This document shows positions 9,990-19,800 of a stretch of 64,000 nt of DNA, piece after piece (the first letter of the stretch is position 1; each line of letters starts with the position of its first letter). Source of the stretch: Thermodesulfobacteriota bacterium (lineage in GTDB: Bacteria > Desulfobacterota_D > UBA1144 > Nemesobacterales > UBA2774); NCBI GenBank assembly GCA_035325995.1, contig DAOKYU010000010.1:1-64000 (forward strand), given 5' to 3'. The notes under the pieces are model-generated. The model saw only the letters and a list, made by a program, of their open reading frames with translations. It searched no databases and was not told the DNA's origin. A program made the translations under genes and the position numbers.

Positions 9990-12872
9990 ATGATACCGAA
10001 TCTCGTTCGAATACTGAAACTGTATATAATTCCGGAAGGGGGTTTTTGGGGCGCGGCGCGGCTTGTGCCGGTAATCCTGACCGCAGCCGTGCTGGCAGCG
10101 GCGGTTTCGTGCAGCAAAGAGGAGAAGAGTATGGATAACGAAGCGGTTAAAACGAAAACGACTGCGAACGGCGTGACGAAATACGAGCTCGAAAACGGGC
10201 TTACGGTGATACTCGAAGAGAACCATTCCTCGCCGGTCGTGGCGGTGAACGTGTGGGTGAAGACGGGCAGCGCGTGCGAAAAAGAGGGCGAGTACGGCCT
10301 GGCGCACGTGCACGAGCACATGCTCTTCAAGGGCACCGAGAAGAGGGCCGTCGGCGAGATAGCCCGGGTCATAGAGGGCAGCGGCGGCGACATCAACGCG
10401 TTCACGTCGTTCGACGAAACGGTCTATTACGTCGTGATAGCGAGCAGGTTCCAGGACACTGCGCTCGACATCCTTTCGGACGCGATGCAGAACTCGACGT
10501 TCGACCCGGAGGAGCTCGACAAGGAGCTCGAAGTGGTCATCGAGGAGATAAGGCGAGGGCAGGACAGCCCGGGCAGGAATCTCAGCGAGAAGCTGTTCTC
10601 GACCATGTTCCTGGAGCATCCGTACGGGAGGCCGGTGATCGGGAGCATGGAGAGCGTAAGGTCTTTTACGCGTAAGGGCATCACGGATTTTTATCATAAG
10701 TGGTATTCGCCCCAGAACATGGCGCTCGTCATAGTCGGCGACTTCGACCCCGAGGCCATAGAGCCCAGGATAGAGGAGACGTTCGGGAAGCTGAAAAGGC
10801 GGGACATACCGGAGTGCGACATCGCGCCCGAGCCCGGGCAGAAGGAGATGAGGGCGTTCGTTCTCGACAAGCCCGTACAGGAGGGGTATTTCTCGCTGGC
10901 GTATCATGCCCCGAACGCGAGGGGCGAGGACGTTCCGGCGCTCGACGTCCTGGCGAACATACTCGGGGGCGGCGAGAGCTCGCGCCTGTACAGGGAAATA
11001 AAGGAAGAAAAGGGGCTCGCGAACAGCATATACGCCTACGCGTTCACCCCGAAGCGTGAGGGCATATTCGCCGTCGGCGGGACGCTCGACCCGGCCGAGT
11101 CGAAAGAGGCCCTTTCGGAGATAATAGGCGAGGTAGCGAGGCTGAAGCACGAGCCCGTGAGCGATCTCGAGCTCTCGAAGGCGAAGGTGAACATCGAAAG
11201 CGACGCTATATACACGAAGGAAACCATGCAGGGGCAGGCCCAGAAGCTCGGCTATTACGAGGTCGAGGCCGGGGACTTCAGGTACGAGGACGAGTACCTG
11301 GACAAGGTGAGGCAGGTGACGGCCGAGGACGTCATGGCTGCCGCGAACAAGTATCTGAACAACACGAATCTGACGGCCGGGTTTCTCTTGCCGACGGGGC
11401 AGGTGACGATAACGGAAGAGGAAATAAAATCCATAGCGGGCGAGGCCGACGGCCGGGCCGCGGTCGAAAACGTAAACGAAGAAGGAAACACTGAAACTGC
11501 GGACGGAGAGGAAGTGCTCACCGAAGAGGAATTCGCCGTTCACGGGAGCGGCGCGGCTCCGGCTTCGGCTTCGGCGACTCCGTCCCCGACGGCAGGGCCG
11601 GATACGGCGGCCGAGTCGGGGGTGAAGGAGCACGTCCTCGACAACGGCGTCAGGGTGCTTATAAAGCGTAACACCGGTGTGCCGCTCTTCGCGGCGCGCG
11701 CCGCGTTCCTGGGCGGGATCAGGTACGAGGACGCTAAAACGCAGGGCATGTCGAATTTCGCCTCGCGCATGCTGACGCGCGGCACGGATGCGAGGAGCGC
11801 CGCGCAGATAGCGCAGGAGATAGAATCCATTGCGGGCGACCTCGAAGGATTTTCGGGCCGGAACAGCTTCGGCGTCACGGTCGAATCGCTAAGCCAGAAT
11901 TTCCCGCAGGCGATGGACCTGTTTTCTGACGTCCTGCTCCATCCTTCGTTCGACCGGCAGGAGGTCGAGAGGGCGCGGAGGGAGATACTGGCCGAGATAA
12001 ACAGGGAAGGGGACAACCTCCTCAAGACGACTGTGAACCTCTTCCTGAATACGCTCTACAGCGAGCACCCGTACAAGTTCAATCCGCTCGGAACCGTGGA
12101 CACAGTGACATCCTTTAATGGTAAGAACATACAGGCGTTCTATAAAAAATACGCGACCCCGGAGAACCTGGTCATCACGATTGTGGGCGACGTAGACGAG
12201 GACGAGGCGCTCGCGGTGGTGAAGGAAAAGTTCGGCGGGATGAAGAAGGGCGCGGAATCCGCGCCCGTGGTTCCGGCCCCCGCCGCTCCGGAGAAGATCA
12301 CTGAGCTCGTCGAGACGAAGCCCGAGAAGGCGCAGACCCACATCATCATGGGCTTCCTCGCCCCCTCGCTCGGGGACAAGGATACCTATGCATTCGAGGT
12401 GCTGAACTCGGTTCTGTCCGGCCAGGGCGGGCGGCTGTTCCTGGAGCTCAGGGACAAGAAGAGCCTCGCTTATACCGTGACGTCCTTCTACACCCCGGGT
12501 ATAGAGCCCGGGTTCTTCGGCGTCTACATCGGCACGGCTCCGCAGAAGGAAGCAGATGCAGTGAGCGCCATAAAGGAGCAGCTCGGGCTGGTGCTCGAAA
12601 AGGGCATCACCGACGACGAGCTGGAGCGCGCGCAGAATTACCTCGTCGGGAGCTTCGAGATAGGGCTCCAGCAGAATTCCTCGCAGGCGGCGAAGATAAC
12701 GTTCGACGAGCTATACGGGCTCGGATGGGACGAGTACAAGAAATACCCGGAAGAGATTTACGCCGTCACGAAGGAAGACGTCCTTAAGGCGGCGCGTAAA
12801 TATATAGACCTCGACAAGTACACTCTCGTCATCGTAAAGCCGGACAGTAACGGGAACGGCGGGCAGGGCTGA
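9990..12872 (+). CDS. Two-domain M16 zinc metallopeptidase, lipoprotein
   Basis: 960 aa with two pitrilysin/processing-peptidase halves. The N-terminal half carries the inverted zinc motif HVHEH (106-110) and the downstream Glu region EVVIEEIRRGQ. The C-terminal half starts near residue 545 after an Ala/Ser/Pro-rich linker; there the equivalent segment reads MSNFASRML, so it lacks the zinc ligands and is probably structural. The signal TAAVLAAAVSC puts a lipid anchor on Cys41, so the enzyme should face the periplasm. The leader before it is long, and a later GTG near 10057 could be the true start. No partner gene adjoins it. The substrate is unknown. Confidence 0.88.
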   Translation: MIPNLVRILKLYIIPEGGFWGAARLVPVILTAAVLAAAVSCSKEEKSMDNEAVKTKTTANGVTKYELENGLTVILEENHSSPVVAVNVWVKTGSACEKEGEYGLAHVHEHMLFKGTEKRAVGEIARVIEGSGGDINAFTSFDETVYYVVIASRFQDTALDILSDAMQNSTFDPEELDKELEVVIEEIRRGQDSPGRNLSEKLFSTMFLEHPYGRPVIGSMESVRSFTRKGITDFYHKWYSPQNMALVIVGDFDPEAIEPRIEETFGKLKRRDIPECDIAPEPGQKEMRAFVLDKPVQEGYFSLAYHAPNARGEDVPALDVLANILGGGESSRLYREIKEEKGLANSIYAYAFTPKREGIFAVGGTLDPAESKEALSEIIGEVARLKHEPVSDLELSKAKVNIESDAIYTKETMQGQAQKLGYYEVEAGDFRYEDEYLDKVRQVTAEDVMAAANKYLNNTNLTAGFLLPTGQVTITEEEIKSIAGEADGRAAVENVNEEGNTETADGEEVLTEEEFAVHGSGAAPASASATPSPTAGPDTAAESGVKEHVLDNGVRVLIKRNTGVPLFAARAAFLGGIRYEDAKTQGMSNFASRMLTRGTDARSAAQIAQEIESIAGDLEGFSGRNSFGVTVESLSQNFPQAMDLFSDVLLHPSFDRQEVERARREILAEINREGDNLLKTTVNLFLNTLYSEHPYKFNPLGTVDTVTSFNGKNIQAFYKKYATPENLVITIVGDVDEDEALAVVKEKFGGMKKGAESAPVVPAPAAPEKITELVETKPEKAQTHIIMGFLAPSLGDKDTYAFEVLNSVLSGQGGRLFLELRDKKSLAYTVTSFYTPGIEPGFFGVYIGTAPQKEADAVSAIKEQLGLVLEKGITDDELERAQNYLVGSFEIGLQQNSSQAAKITFDELYGLGWDEYKKYPEEIYAVTKEDVLKAARKYIDLDKYTLVIVKPDSNGNGGQG

Positions 12873-12936
12873 GCCCGTGCCGCGGCGCCCGAAACACGTC
12901 CGGATGCGTTCGGCGGGTTATGGCGGACTTTGAAAG

Positions 12937-12956
12937 GGGAGGCCGACCGGCCTCCC
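12937..12956. terminator. GC-rich hairpin downstream of the M16 gene
   Basis: Perfect 8-bp stem GGGAGGCC / GGCCTCCC with a GACC loop, 64 bases after the M16 stop. There is no T-run after it, so termination would be atypical or factor-assisted. Confidence 0.35.
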
Positions 12957-13017
12957 TATATTCCCACGGATTCACTTTTTGTATCTGCACGCAAAACCCG
13001 CGCGAGTATAGACGTCC

Positions 13018-13047
13018 TTGAATTTTAAAACGGGATTGGTGTATAAT
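13018..13047 (+). promoter_or_regulatory. Sigma-70-like promoter in the 12873-13454 gap
   Basis: TTGAAT (13018-13023), an 18-base spacer and TATAAT (13042-13047). Transcription would start near 13054. The next good start codon on this strand is 400 bases away (13455), so the transcript has either a very long leader or a separate small RNA. Confidence 0.5.
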
Positions 13048-13053
13048 GGGGTT

Positions 13054-13160
13054 CAATAAAAAGAGTCCGGGGGAAATGATTACAAATCTTGTTTCTCGTT
13101 AAAGGAGGATTTGAATCAAAAGAGGTATGGAGAGTCTCTCTTCCCCCGGACCGTTTCCTC
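13054..13160 (+). ncRNA. Candidate structured small RNA or leader
   Basis: Just after a strong promoter, an 11-bp perfect pairing joins GTCCGGGGGAA (13065-13075) to TTCCCCCGGAC (13141-13151) across 65 bases. The interior holds a small hairpin (GAGAG t CTCTC) and an AAAGGAGG ribosome-site-like stretch. A T-rich stretch follows near 13197-13205. It does not match the SRP RNA core motif, and I do not recognise tmRNA or 6S RNA in it. The remaining sequence up to the dehydrogenase start shows nothing else I can name. Confidence 0.35.
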
Positions 13161-13454
13161 GTTGCACTTAATAGTATAGCCGAAAATTTCTTTCTGTAAG
13201 TTTTTTTCATCCTTAAAACCACTGCGCAGAACCGCGGGGTGCGGCCTCGCCGCCCCGGGAATCGCCGCGAGCTCCGCGCCTTGTCTGGTGTAAAATGCCT
13301 CGGAACAAGACAATAATTTCCCGCTGTCACGGCGGCTTCGGCCATCTCCCCCGACGTTTAATGAAATGTCCGCGGCGTGTTACGTCCGGGTACGGGATTT
13401 GCAATATGCGGTATTAGAATTGGTGCTAGAATTATTTACAGGAGGCAGCCGATC

Positions 13455-14510
13455 ATGATGAGAGCCAACGTTTTCAGGAGTGCGAACAAGCATGAGCTCG
13501 TGGAAAAGCCGATTCCGAAGGCCGGGCCGGGAGAGGCCGTGATAAAAGTCACGCTCACGACCATCTGCGGCACCGACATTCATATCGTCAGGGGCGAGTT
13601 CCCGGTGGCCGAGGGGCTTACTATAGGGCACGAGCCCATAGGCGTGGTGCACGAGCTCGGGGAGGGCGTCACCGGATATACGATCGGCCAGCGCGTGGCC
13701 GTGAACGCGATCACCCCGTGCGGCGTTTGTTATTATTGCCTCTCGGCGGACTGGTCGCAGTGCGGCGGTTACCTCGGCGGGTGGAAGATGGGGAACACCA
13801 TCGACGGCTGTCAGGCCGACTACGTCAAGATACCGGCGGCCATGGCCAACCTCGCCCCGATACCGGACGAGCTCTCAGACGAGGACGTCCTCCTTACGAC
13901 GGATATATTTTCGACCGGGCTTTCGGGGGCGGAGAGCGCCGACATAAAGGTGGGCGATATAGTCGCCGTATTCGGGCAGGGGCCCATAGGGCTAGGCGCT
14001 ACAGCGGGCGCGAAGCTTAAGGGGGCGTCGCTTATAATCGGCGTCGACGCCGTCCCGTCGCGTATGAAGATGGCGAAGCAGATGGGCGCCGACATCGTTA
14101 TCGACTTCAAGAAGTCGGACGCCGTGAAGGAGATAATGAGCATAACGAAGGGCAGGGGAGCGGACGTCGCCATAGAGGCGATAGGCCTCCAGGCGACGTT
14201 CGAGAACGCTGTGAAATCGACGCGGGTAGGCGGCACGGTATCGACGCTCGGCGTATACGCGGCCGAGATGGCGAATATAGGCATCCCGAACAAGGACTTC
14301 GGGTACGGCATCGCCGACAAGAATATAGTCTCGACCCTGTGCCCGGGCGGGAAGGAGCGCATGCGCCGGCTCATCGAGCTCGTCAGGAACGAGCGCGTGA
14401 ACCTCCGCCAGCTCATCACGCACCGCTTCACGCTCGACGAGATAGACGACGCGTACGAGCTCTTCATGTCGCAGGGCGACGGGGTGATAAAGGTGGCGAT
14501 AACGCCGTAG
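13455..14510 (+). CDS. Zinc-dependent medium-chain alcohol dehydrogenase
   Basis: 351 aa MDR-family dehydrogenase, probably acting on a secondary or short-chain alcohol with NAD(P). Catalytic zinc ligands are in TTICGTDIH and GHEPIGVV. The structural zinc site is CGVCYYCLSADWSQC. The Rossmann motif is VFGQGPIGLGATAGAKL. The GGWKMGN and STLCPGGKERM segments recall the secondary alcohol (isopropanol) dehydrogenase branch. AGGAGG at 13440-13445 fixes the start at 13455 (or 13458). It stands alone, with no pathway partner. Confidence 0.88.
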   Translation: MMRANVFRSANKHELVEKPIPKAGPGEAVIKVTLTTICGTDIHIVRGEFPVAEGLTIGHEPIGVVHELGEGVTGYTIGQRVAVNAITPCGVCYYCLSADWSQCGGYLGGWKMGNTIDGCQADYVKIPAAMANLAPIPDELSDEDVLLTTDIFSTGLSGAESADIKVGDIVAVFGQGPIGLGATAGAKLKGASLIIGVDAVPSRMKMAKQMGADIVIDFKKSDAVKEIMSITKGRGADVAIEAIGLQATFENAVKSTRVGGTVSTLGVYAAEMANIGIPNKDFGYGIADKNIVSTLCPGGKERMRRLIELVRNERVNLRQLITHRFTLDEIDDAYELFMSQGDGVIKVAITP

Positions 14511-14641
14511 GTGCCGCGCCGGGTGCGGGTTGGCCGCGGACCGCGGGCAGCATGCGTAAGCGAGGGGATTCTTTTCCGCGTGATGAATTCCCTCTTGCAA
14601 TCGAGTGAGCGTCGTGGAGAATAGTAGGAAGTCCTACGCTC

Positions 14642-15586
14642 ATGCTCGAAGCAGTAATAGTTATTATCGGTCTTTCGGTGTTCGAGATAATCTCGAGCGT
14701 CGATAATGCTGTCGTCAACGCGCACGTTTTAAGGACGATGACGGACCGCTTCAGGCGGTTCTTTCTCCTCTGGGGGATGCTCATCGCGGTCTTCCTCCTC
14801 CGGGGGGTCCTTCCGTTTCTCATCCTGTGGATAGCCAATCCCGACCTCTCCTTCATGCAGCTACTGACGCTGGCCTTTTCGGGGAGCAGCCGCGACATCG
14901 AGGAATCGCTCGCGCATTCGAAGCATTATCTCCTCATGGGCGGCGGGATGTATCTCTTCCTCGTTTTCCTCGCGTGGATATTCATGGAGGAAAAGAAGTA
15001 CGTGTTCCCCGTCGAGCCCTTCATACACAAGCACTCGGTGTGGTTTTACGCGGTGACGTCGCTCCTGTTTACGGTGGTCATTTACGTGTCGCTCAGGTTC
15101 GACCCGTTCCTGGCATTCGCCGCGTCCGTCGGGACCACGGCGTTCTTCATCACGGACGGCTTCAAGAAGAACGCCGAGGCCAAGGAGAAGGAGCTCCTCG
15201 ACCCTGCGATGAGCGGGTGGAGCAAGGTGTTTTACCTGGAGGTGCTCGACGCGTCCTTTTCGATCGACGGCGTGATAGGGGCGTTCGCGTTCACGCTTTC
15301 GATTCCGCTCATTCTCATCGGGAACGGCATAGGGGCGTTCGTCGTCCGGGAGGTCACAGTCAAGGGGATCGACTGGATATCGAAATACGCCTACCTCAAG
15401 AACGGGGCAATGTATTCGATAGGCATACTCGGCACGATCATGACGCTCGAAAGCTTCGGCATAGAGGCCCCTTTCTGGCTCGCGCCGCTCTGCACGATAA
15501 TCATCCTTACGGTGTTCATGTACCTGTCCTGGCGCGAGATAAAGCTCAACGGCGGGGAGGTCGAGGAGACCGAAGGGAAGGGCTGA
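14642..15586 (+). CDS. DUF475 / TerC-like integral membrane protein
   Basis: 314 aa with about eight hydrophobic helices. The motif FEIISSVDNAVVNAHVL near the N-terminus and LEVLDASFSIDGVIGAF near residue 200 are the two acidic in-membrane motifs shared by the TerC superfamily and typical of DUF475. Members are linked to metal (Mn) export or tellurite resistance, but DUF475 itself is not well characterised. A 6-bp hairpin (GTAGGA ag TCCTAC, 14625-14638) sits just before the ATG. I do not see a yybP-ykoY riboswitch. It converges on the DUF72 gene. Confidence 0.82.
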   Translation: MLEAVIVIIGLSVFEIISSVDNAVVNAHVLRTMTDRFRRFFLLWGMLIAVFLLRGVLPFLILWIANPDLSFMQLLTLAFSGSSRDIEESLAHSKHYLLMGGGMYLFLVFLAWIFMEEKKYVFPVEPFIHKHSVWFYAVTSLLFTVVIYVSLRFDPFLAFAASVGTTAFFITDGFKKNAEAKEKELLDPAMSGWSKVFYLEVLDASFSIDGVIGAFAFTLSIPLILIGNGIGAFVVREVTVKGIDWISKYAYLKNGAMYSIGILGTIMTLESFGIEAPFWLAPLCTIIILTVFMYLSWREIKLNGGEVEETEGKG

Positions 15587-15601
15587 CGCCGATACGGGGC
15601 A

Positions 15602-16336
15602 TCAGCTCTTGCGCATTCCGCTGAGTATCTTCGCGTCTTCGGGCGCGTAGCCCGACTCGTCGTTGTCGAAGTAGAAGAAGACCTCTTTTTTCCTTCTCCG
15701 CCATTTCTTTATACGCTGCGCCCATCCGGCGAGGGCGTCCTCCGAATATTGGCCCTTGTAGGCGGCGCCCGGCCCGTGGAGCCGCACGTAGACCATGCCG
15801 GACGTGACGACTTCGGGGGAGCGGAGGCCGCCGATCTCGAAAATGCAGAACGCGGCGCCGTGCTTCTCCAGTATGGAGTACACGCCGTCGTCGAACCAGC
15901 TCGGGTCCCTGAGCTCGAACGCGTAGCGATGGCCGCCGGGGAGGGATTCGAGGAAGGATTCGAGCCTCTCGCGGTTGACGCGCCATTTGGGCGGGAGCTG
16001 GAACAGCACGGGGCCGAGCTTGCCGCCGAGGGCCTCCGCGGTCTTAAGGAGCCTCGATACGGGCTTTCGCGAGTCTTTCAGCTTTTTCATGTGGGTGATG
16101 TAGCGGCTCGCCTTGAGGGAGAATGTGAAATCCTCCGGAACGGTGCGGGCCCAGCGGCGGAGGGTTTTCTTCTCCGGCATGTGGTAAAAGGAGTTGTTTA
16201 TCTCGACGGTGCGGAAGGTTTTTGCGTAGTGCCCGAGGAATTCGTCTCCCGAAAGGCCGTCCGGGTAAAAGGGCCCGACCCAGTGGTCGTAACTCCAGCC
16301 CGAGGTCCCGATGTGTATCCTGCTTTTCTTCGGCAT
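15602..16336 (-). CDS. DUF72 (YecE-like) TIM-barrel protein
   Basis: 244 aa. The start HIGTSGWSYDHWVGPFYP, the middle VEINNSFYHMPEKKTL and the SLKASRYITHMKKL segment are hallmarks of DUF72. The late YVRLHGPGAAYKGQY and VFFYFDNDESGYAP also fit. The fold resembles AP-endonuclease-type TIM barrels, but the function is unknown. Convergent with the DUF475 gene 16 bases away, with no obvious terminator between them. Confidence 0.9.
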   Translation of the reverse strand: MPKKSRIHIGTSGWSYDHWVGPFYPDGLSGDEFLGHYAKTFRTVEINNSFYHMPEKKTLRRWARTVPEDFTFSLKASRYITHMKKLKDSRKPVSRLLKTAEALGGKLGPVLFQLPPKWRVNRERLESFLESLPGGHRYAFELRDPSWFDDGVYSILEKHGAAFCIFEIGGLRSPEVVTSGMVYVRLHGPGAAYKGQYSEDALAGWAQRIKKWRRRKKEVFFYFDNDESGYAPEDAKILSGMRKS

Positions 16337-16505
16337 GGTCTATTGCCCCCTCGCCTGCGTATTTTCGGGAACCCTTAAAACCAGAATACCCTACGGGGCG
16401 GCGAATGCGGGTAGATTTTCAGGGAGTGAGGCGAATTCGGGAATCACGGGGTAATATATTCACCGTCTGATGTCGTGAATTGTGAGAACGGGAGCGAGCA
16501 GAAAC

Positions 16506-16688
16506 ATGAAGCGTATAGTGATTGCGGTTTTGATGGTTTTATTCGTCGCCGGGTGCGCCGGGAAGTACGACTGGGATACGGAGCAGGAGATGCGCGGGGA
16601 GAGGAGGATGGACTGCACGGGGACCAAGACCACGAACGAGGCGGCGAACGTTACGAATTGCCCGCAGATAAGGCCGGACGGTGGGTGA
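16506..16688 (+). CDS. Small lipoprotein
   Basis: 60 aa. Signal MKRIVIAVLMVLFVAGC with lipobox VAGC gives an acylated Cys after about 16 residues. The mature part is short, polar and has two more cysteines. GGGAG lies about 10 bases before the ATG. Function unknown. Confidence 0.6.
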   Translation: MKRIVIAVLMVLFVAGCAGKYDWDTEQEMRGERRMDCTGTKTTNEAANVTNCPQIRPDGG

Positions 16689-16756
16689 GATCGTGACGAG
16701 CAAAGGATATTTGATAATGACCGAAGCTGAATAATCCACGCCTTAATTTGATTTGG

Positions 16757-16858
16757 TGTCTGCTACTTCCGAGCGGTACTGGATGAGCTCCTGTGTAGTC
16801 GGTCCGGGGCGTCCGAATGCTCGCTCGTTCGCATTCGTTCCCCTTGAAAAGGGGGAGG
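16757..16858 (+). repeat. Family B dispersed repeat with 7-bp hairpin, plus family C
   Basis: The sequence from 16757 (tacttccgagcggtactgg) through GTCGGTCCGGGGCGTC resembles segments at 21243, 51045 and 62625. It ends in the hairpin CGAATGC (16814-16820), ten-base loop, GCATTCG (16831-16837). The adjoining 16840-16858 is a CCCCTT/AAGGGG palindrome (family C). Confidence 0.7.
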
Positions 16859-16881
16859 GAATTCAATATATGCGATTGGAA

Positions 16882-19800
16882 TTAGCCCAAATCAAATTTC
16901 CCCTCTAACAAATCGTCTTCGAATTGTTTGATGCCTTTGAGGTCCGGGGAGTAGCCGCTGACGTCCGGGAAAGAGAGGTTCATGATCATCCCGTAGACGA
17001 TAGAGGCGAGCATGGTGATGCGCTCGTAATCCTCGGCCGTGATTTCGAGGGGCAGGTCGATAAGCTCGCCATCCTTGTGCTCGACGAATTCGAGTATTCC
17101 CCGGTTTACTTTGTAGTCCGCGTAGTCGCGCGAATTCTCGACCAGTATCTTGTAGAAGATGAGCTGGTTTCGGTATTGGTGCATCTGTATCGGCTCGTAC
17201 TGGCCGGTCCCTTTCCAGCCGGTCTTGGCCTTGCCGGTTTTGTAGTCGTGGACGACGGCCTCGCCGCTTCCCCCGGGGACCATCTTGTCTATTTTGCCCG
17301 TGAGGTGCGCGCCGCCCGAGAGGACAACCCCCTGGCTGTTGAAATTGACCTCCGACAGGTGCCCGGGGAGAAATCCGCTCATCTTCTTCCCGAAGAATAC
17401 CGTGAGCATGTCGCGGCCCCGTTTCGAATAGTTCCTGTAGTCCTTCTCGCCCAGTCTTTCGGCCCTGAGCGCCTCGTCGAAAGCGCCGAGGAGGTCTTCC
17501 AGGCGTGGCGGTGCGCCGCCGTCCCGCTTGACCCGGACATACGCCTCCTGCATCACCCTGTGCACTGCCGTGCCGTACGATCCCGCGGCGCTCTTGGCCT
17601 GGGGGAACCTGAGGAGGTTCTGCTCGAAGAAGAGCTGGGGGCCGCCTTCGGCGACGTTGAGGAAGTTGTTCAGGTGCGTGACGCTCAGCTTGTACTCCCT
17701 TAAAGCGGGCTCCAAGACCGCTCTTTCGTCGAGGACTAGGGGGAGCTTGTGAAAGGATTCCCACGACGCGGAGAGGACCTCTGTATTGTCGGGCAGCTCT
17801 TCCTCGCCGACCTCGGGACACATGAACATCGGGAGTATGCTCTCGTCCTTATTTCCCTCGCCGGCCGGGGGCATGATGAACCCGAGACGCGAGGACTCGC
17901 GGCCGTTCTCCTTTCTTTCGTAGGATGTCATATAGAGGCTGCTCTTCGCACGGGTTATGGCCACGTAAAAGAGCCTCATGTGGTCGTCGGCGTCTTCCCC
18001 GGAGGGAGTTATGGGGAGGTTCGGCGGGAACTGGAGATTCGATCCCCTTCCGCCCCCCGCCCATATATCGTGCTGGCAGGCGACTATGAATACAGTGTCG
18101 AATTCGAGCCCCTTCGCGTTGTGTGCCGTGAGAAGGCTTACGGCGCATTCCGCGTTCATGAAAACGCTGTTGTCGATGACGGGGATAAAGTTCTCCCTGT
18201 GGAGACGGACGAAGGAGGCCATGTCGTCTACGCCGAGCACTTTGGTTTTTTTATAATCCCTCAGGGATTCGACGAATGTCCTCAGGCAGGAGAGAAACCT
18301 CGTGTATTCGAGCCTGTTTTCTCTCAGCCTTTCTTCCCCGAAATAATATTCCTTGAACGGCGATACGAATCTCTTTTTCGTGCGCGGCCCGGGCCCGGCG
18401 TCGTCGTCCTCGTCGGCCGGCGTCTGGGCGGGGCCCGACCCCATGAGGAGATCGAGCACGCGTTCCAGCGTATCGTGCATCGAGACCTCTCCCACGTATA
18501 TGAAGAAGTCGGCGATGTTGCGTATGTAAGGGTCCTCGTGATCTTCCATTACGTCGAGCCAGAAACGCTCCTTTCTTCCGCCGATTCCCGCCGCGGTCCT
18601 CGAAATCTCCCAGACCGTTTTCCTCTTCTTTTCGAGCCCCCAGAACGGGTAGCTCAGAATCTCGGGCAAAAGCTCGTCCGCATCGTATTTGCCCTTCCGC
18701 CCGAGCGTCGAGACGAACTCCGCCATTCGTATGAGCTGCCTTATGTGAGGCTCGTCGAGAACGTTGTTGAACCTCTCGTACGTAAGCGGAACGCCAAGCG
18801 TGCTCAGGGCATCCGCGACGCCCGTGAGGCAGTCGTGGCGGCGGGCTATGACGGCGATGTCGTCGGGTGACTTGCCGCTGTCGATGAGGCGTTTTATCTC
18901 CCCGGCGACGTAGGTGTTCTCGTGGAGCGGCGAGGGGAACGAGCGTGACAGTATCTTGCCCGGGAGGATGTTGCCGTTAGCGGCCTCGATGGACTTGTTC
19001 AAATCCTTGACGAAGTTGACGAGGCGGTTTTTCGCCCCCCTGATAACGTATTCCGCCGCGTCGAGGATGCCTTTGGCCGAGCGGTAGTTGGAGGTTATCG
19101 TGATTATCTTCGCCTCGGGGTATGAGCTCCTGAAGCCGAGTATGTTGGCGAGCTCGGCGCCCTGGAACTTGTATATCGACTGGTCGTCGTCGCCTACAGC
19201 CATGACATTGGGGGATTTCCCTCCCTTCCCGTTGCCGGCAAGGAGACGGAGAAGCTTCATCTGCGCCCCGTTCGTATCCTGGAACTCGTCGACGAGTATG
19301 TACTCGTAGCGGTCCTGGAGGTCCAGTGCGAGTCTCGGGTTTTTCTCGATGGCCTCTATTACCCAGAGAATCATGTCGTCGTAGTCGTAGTATGTGAGAT
19401 CGTAGAGCCGCCGCTGGTATTCGGCGTAAATGTCGGCCAGGGCCTTGAGCTTGTCCGTATTCCCGGCGCTCTTGAGGATGAGCCTGCCGTCATCGGTCCT
19501 GGCGGTGTTCTTCCGCTTCCAGTCCGATACGGGCGTCGTTTCGCCCACCAGGAGGAAATCGGCGAGCTCGCGGAGGGAATCCTTGAGCGTGCTGACTATG
19601 TGTGGGACGCCCGGGACGGGGGGGGCTTCGTCGACGCCGGAGCCGAGCTCGGAGACTATCCTTTTTATGCCGGACGCCATGCCTCTCGATACCCTCGCCG
19701 AGAACACGCTCTCTATGAGCGGGTTTATAGATTCGTATGATTTCTCGTTCTGCTCGACTACTTTCCTGAAGTCTTCCGGTGTAAGACCCGCCTTTTTTAA

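Noticed and set aside
9936..11633. Long antisense open frame (565 codons) opposite the M16 peptidase
   Set aside because: Arg/Leu/Val-rich translation typical of a shadow of a GC-rich gene; the plus-strand M16 motifs are unmistakable.
13025..13345. Minus-strand open frame in the dehydrogenase upstream gap
   Set aside because: It runs through the candidate RNA hairpin and shows no coding features.
14550..14600. Terminator after the alcohol dehydrogenase
   Set aside because: GGGATTC and GAATTCCC arms exist but are widely spaced with no T-run, so support is too weak.
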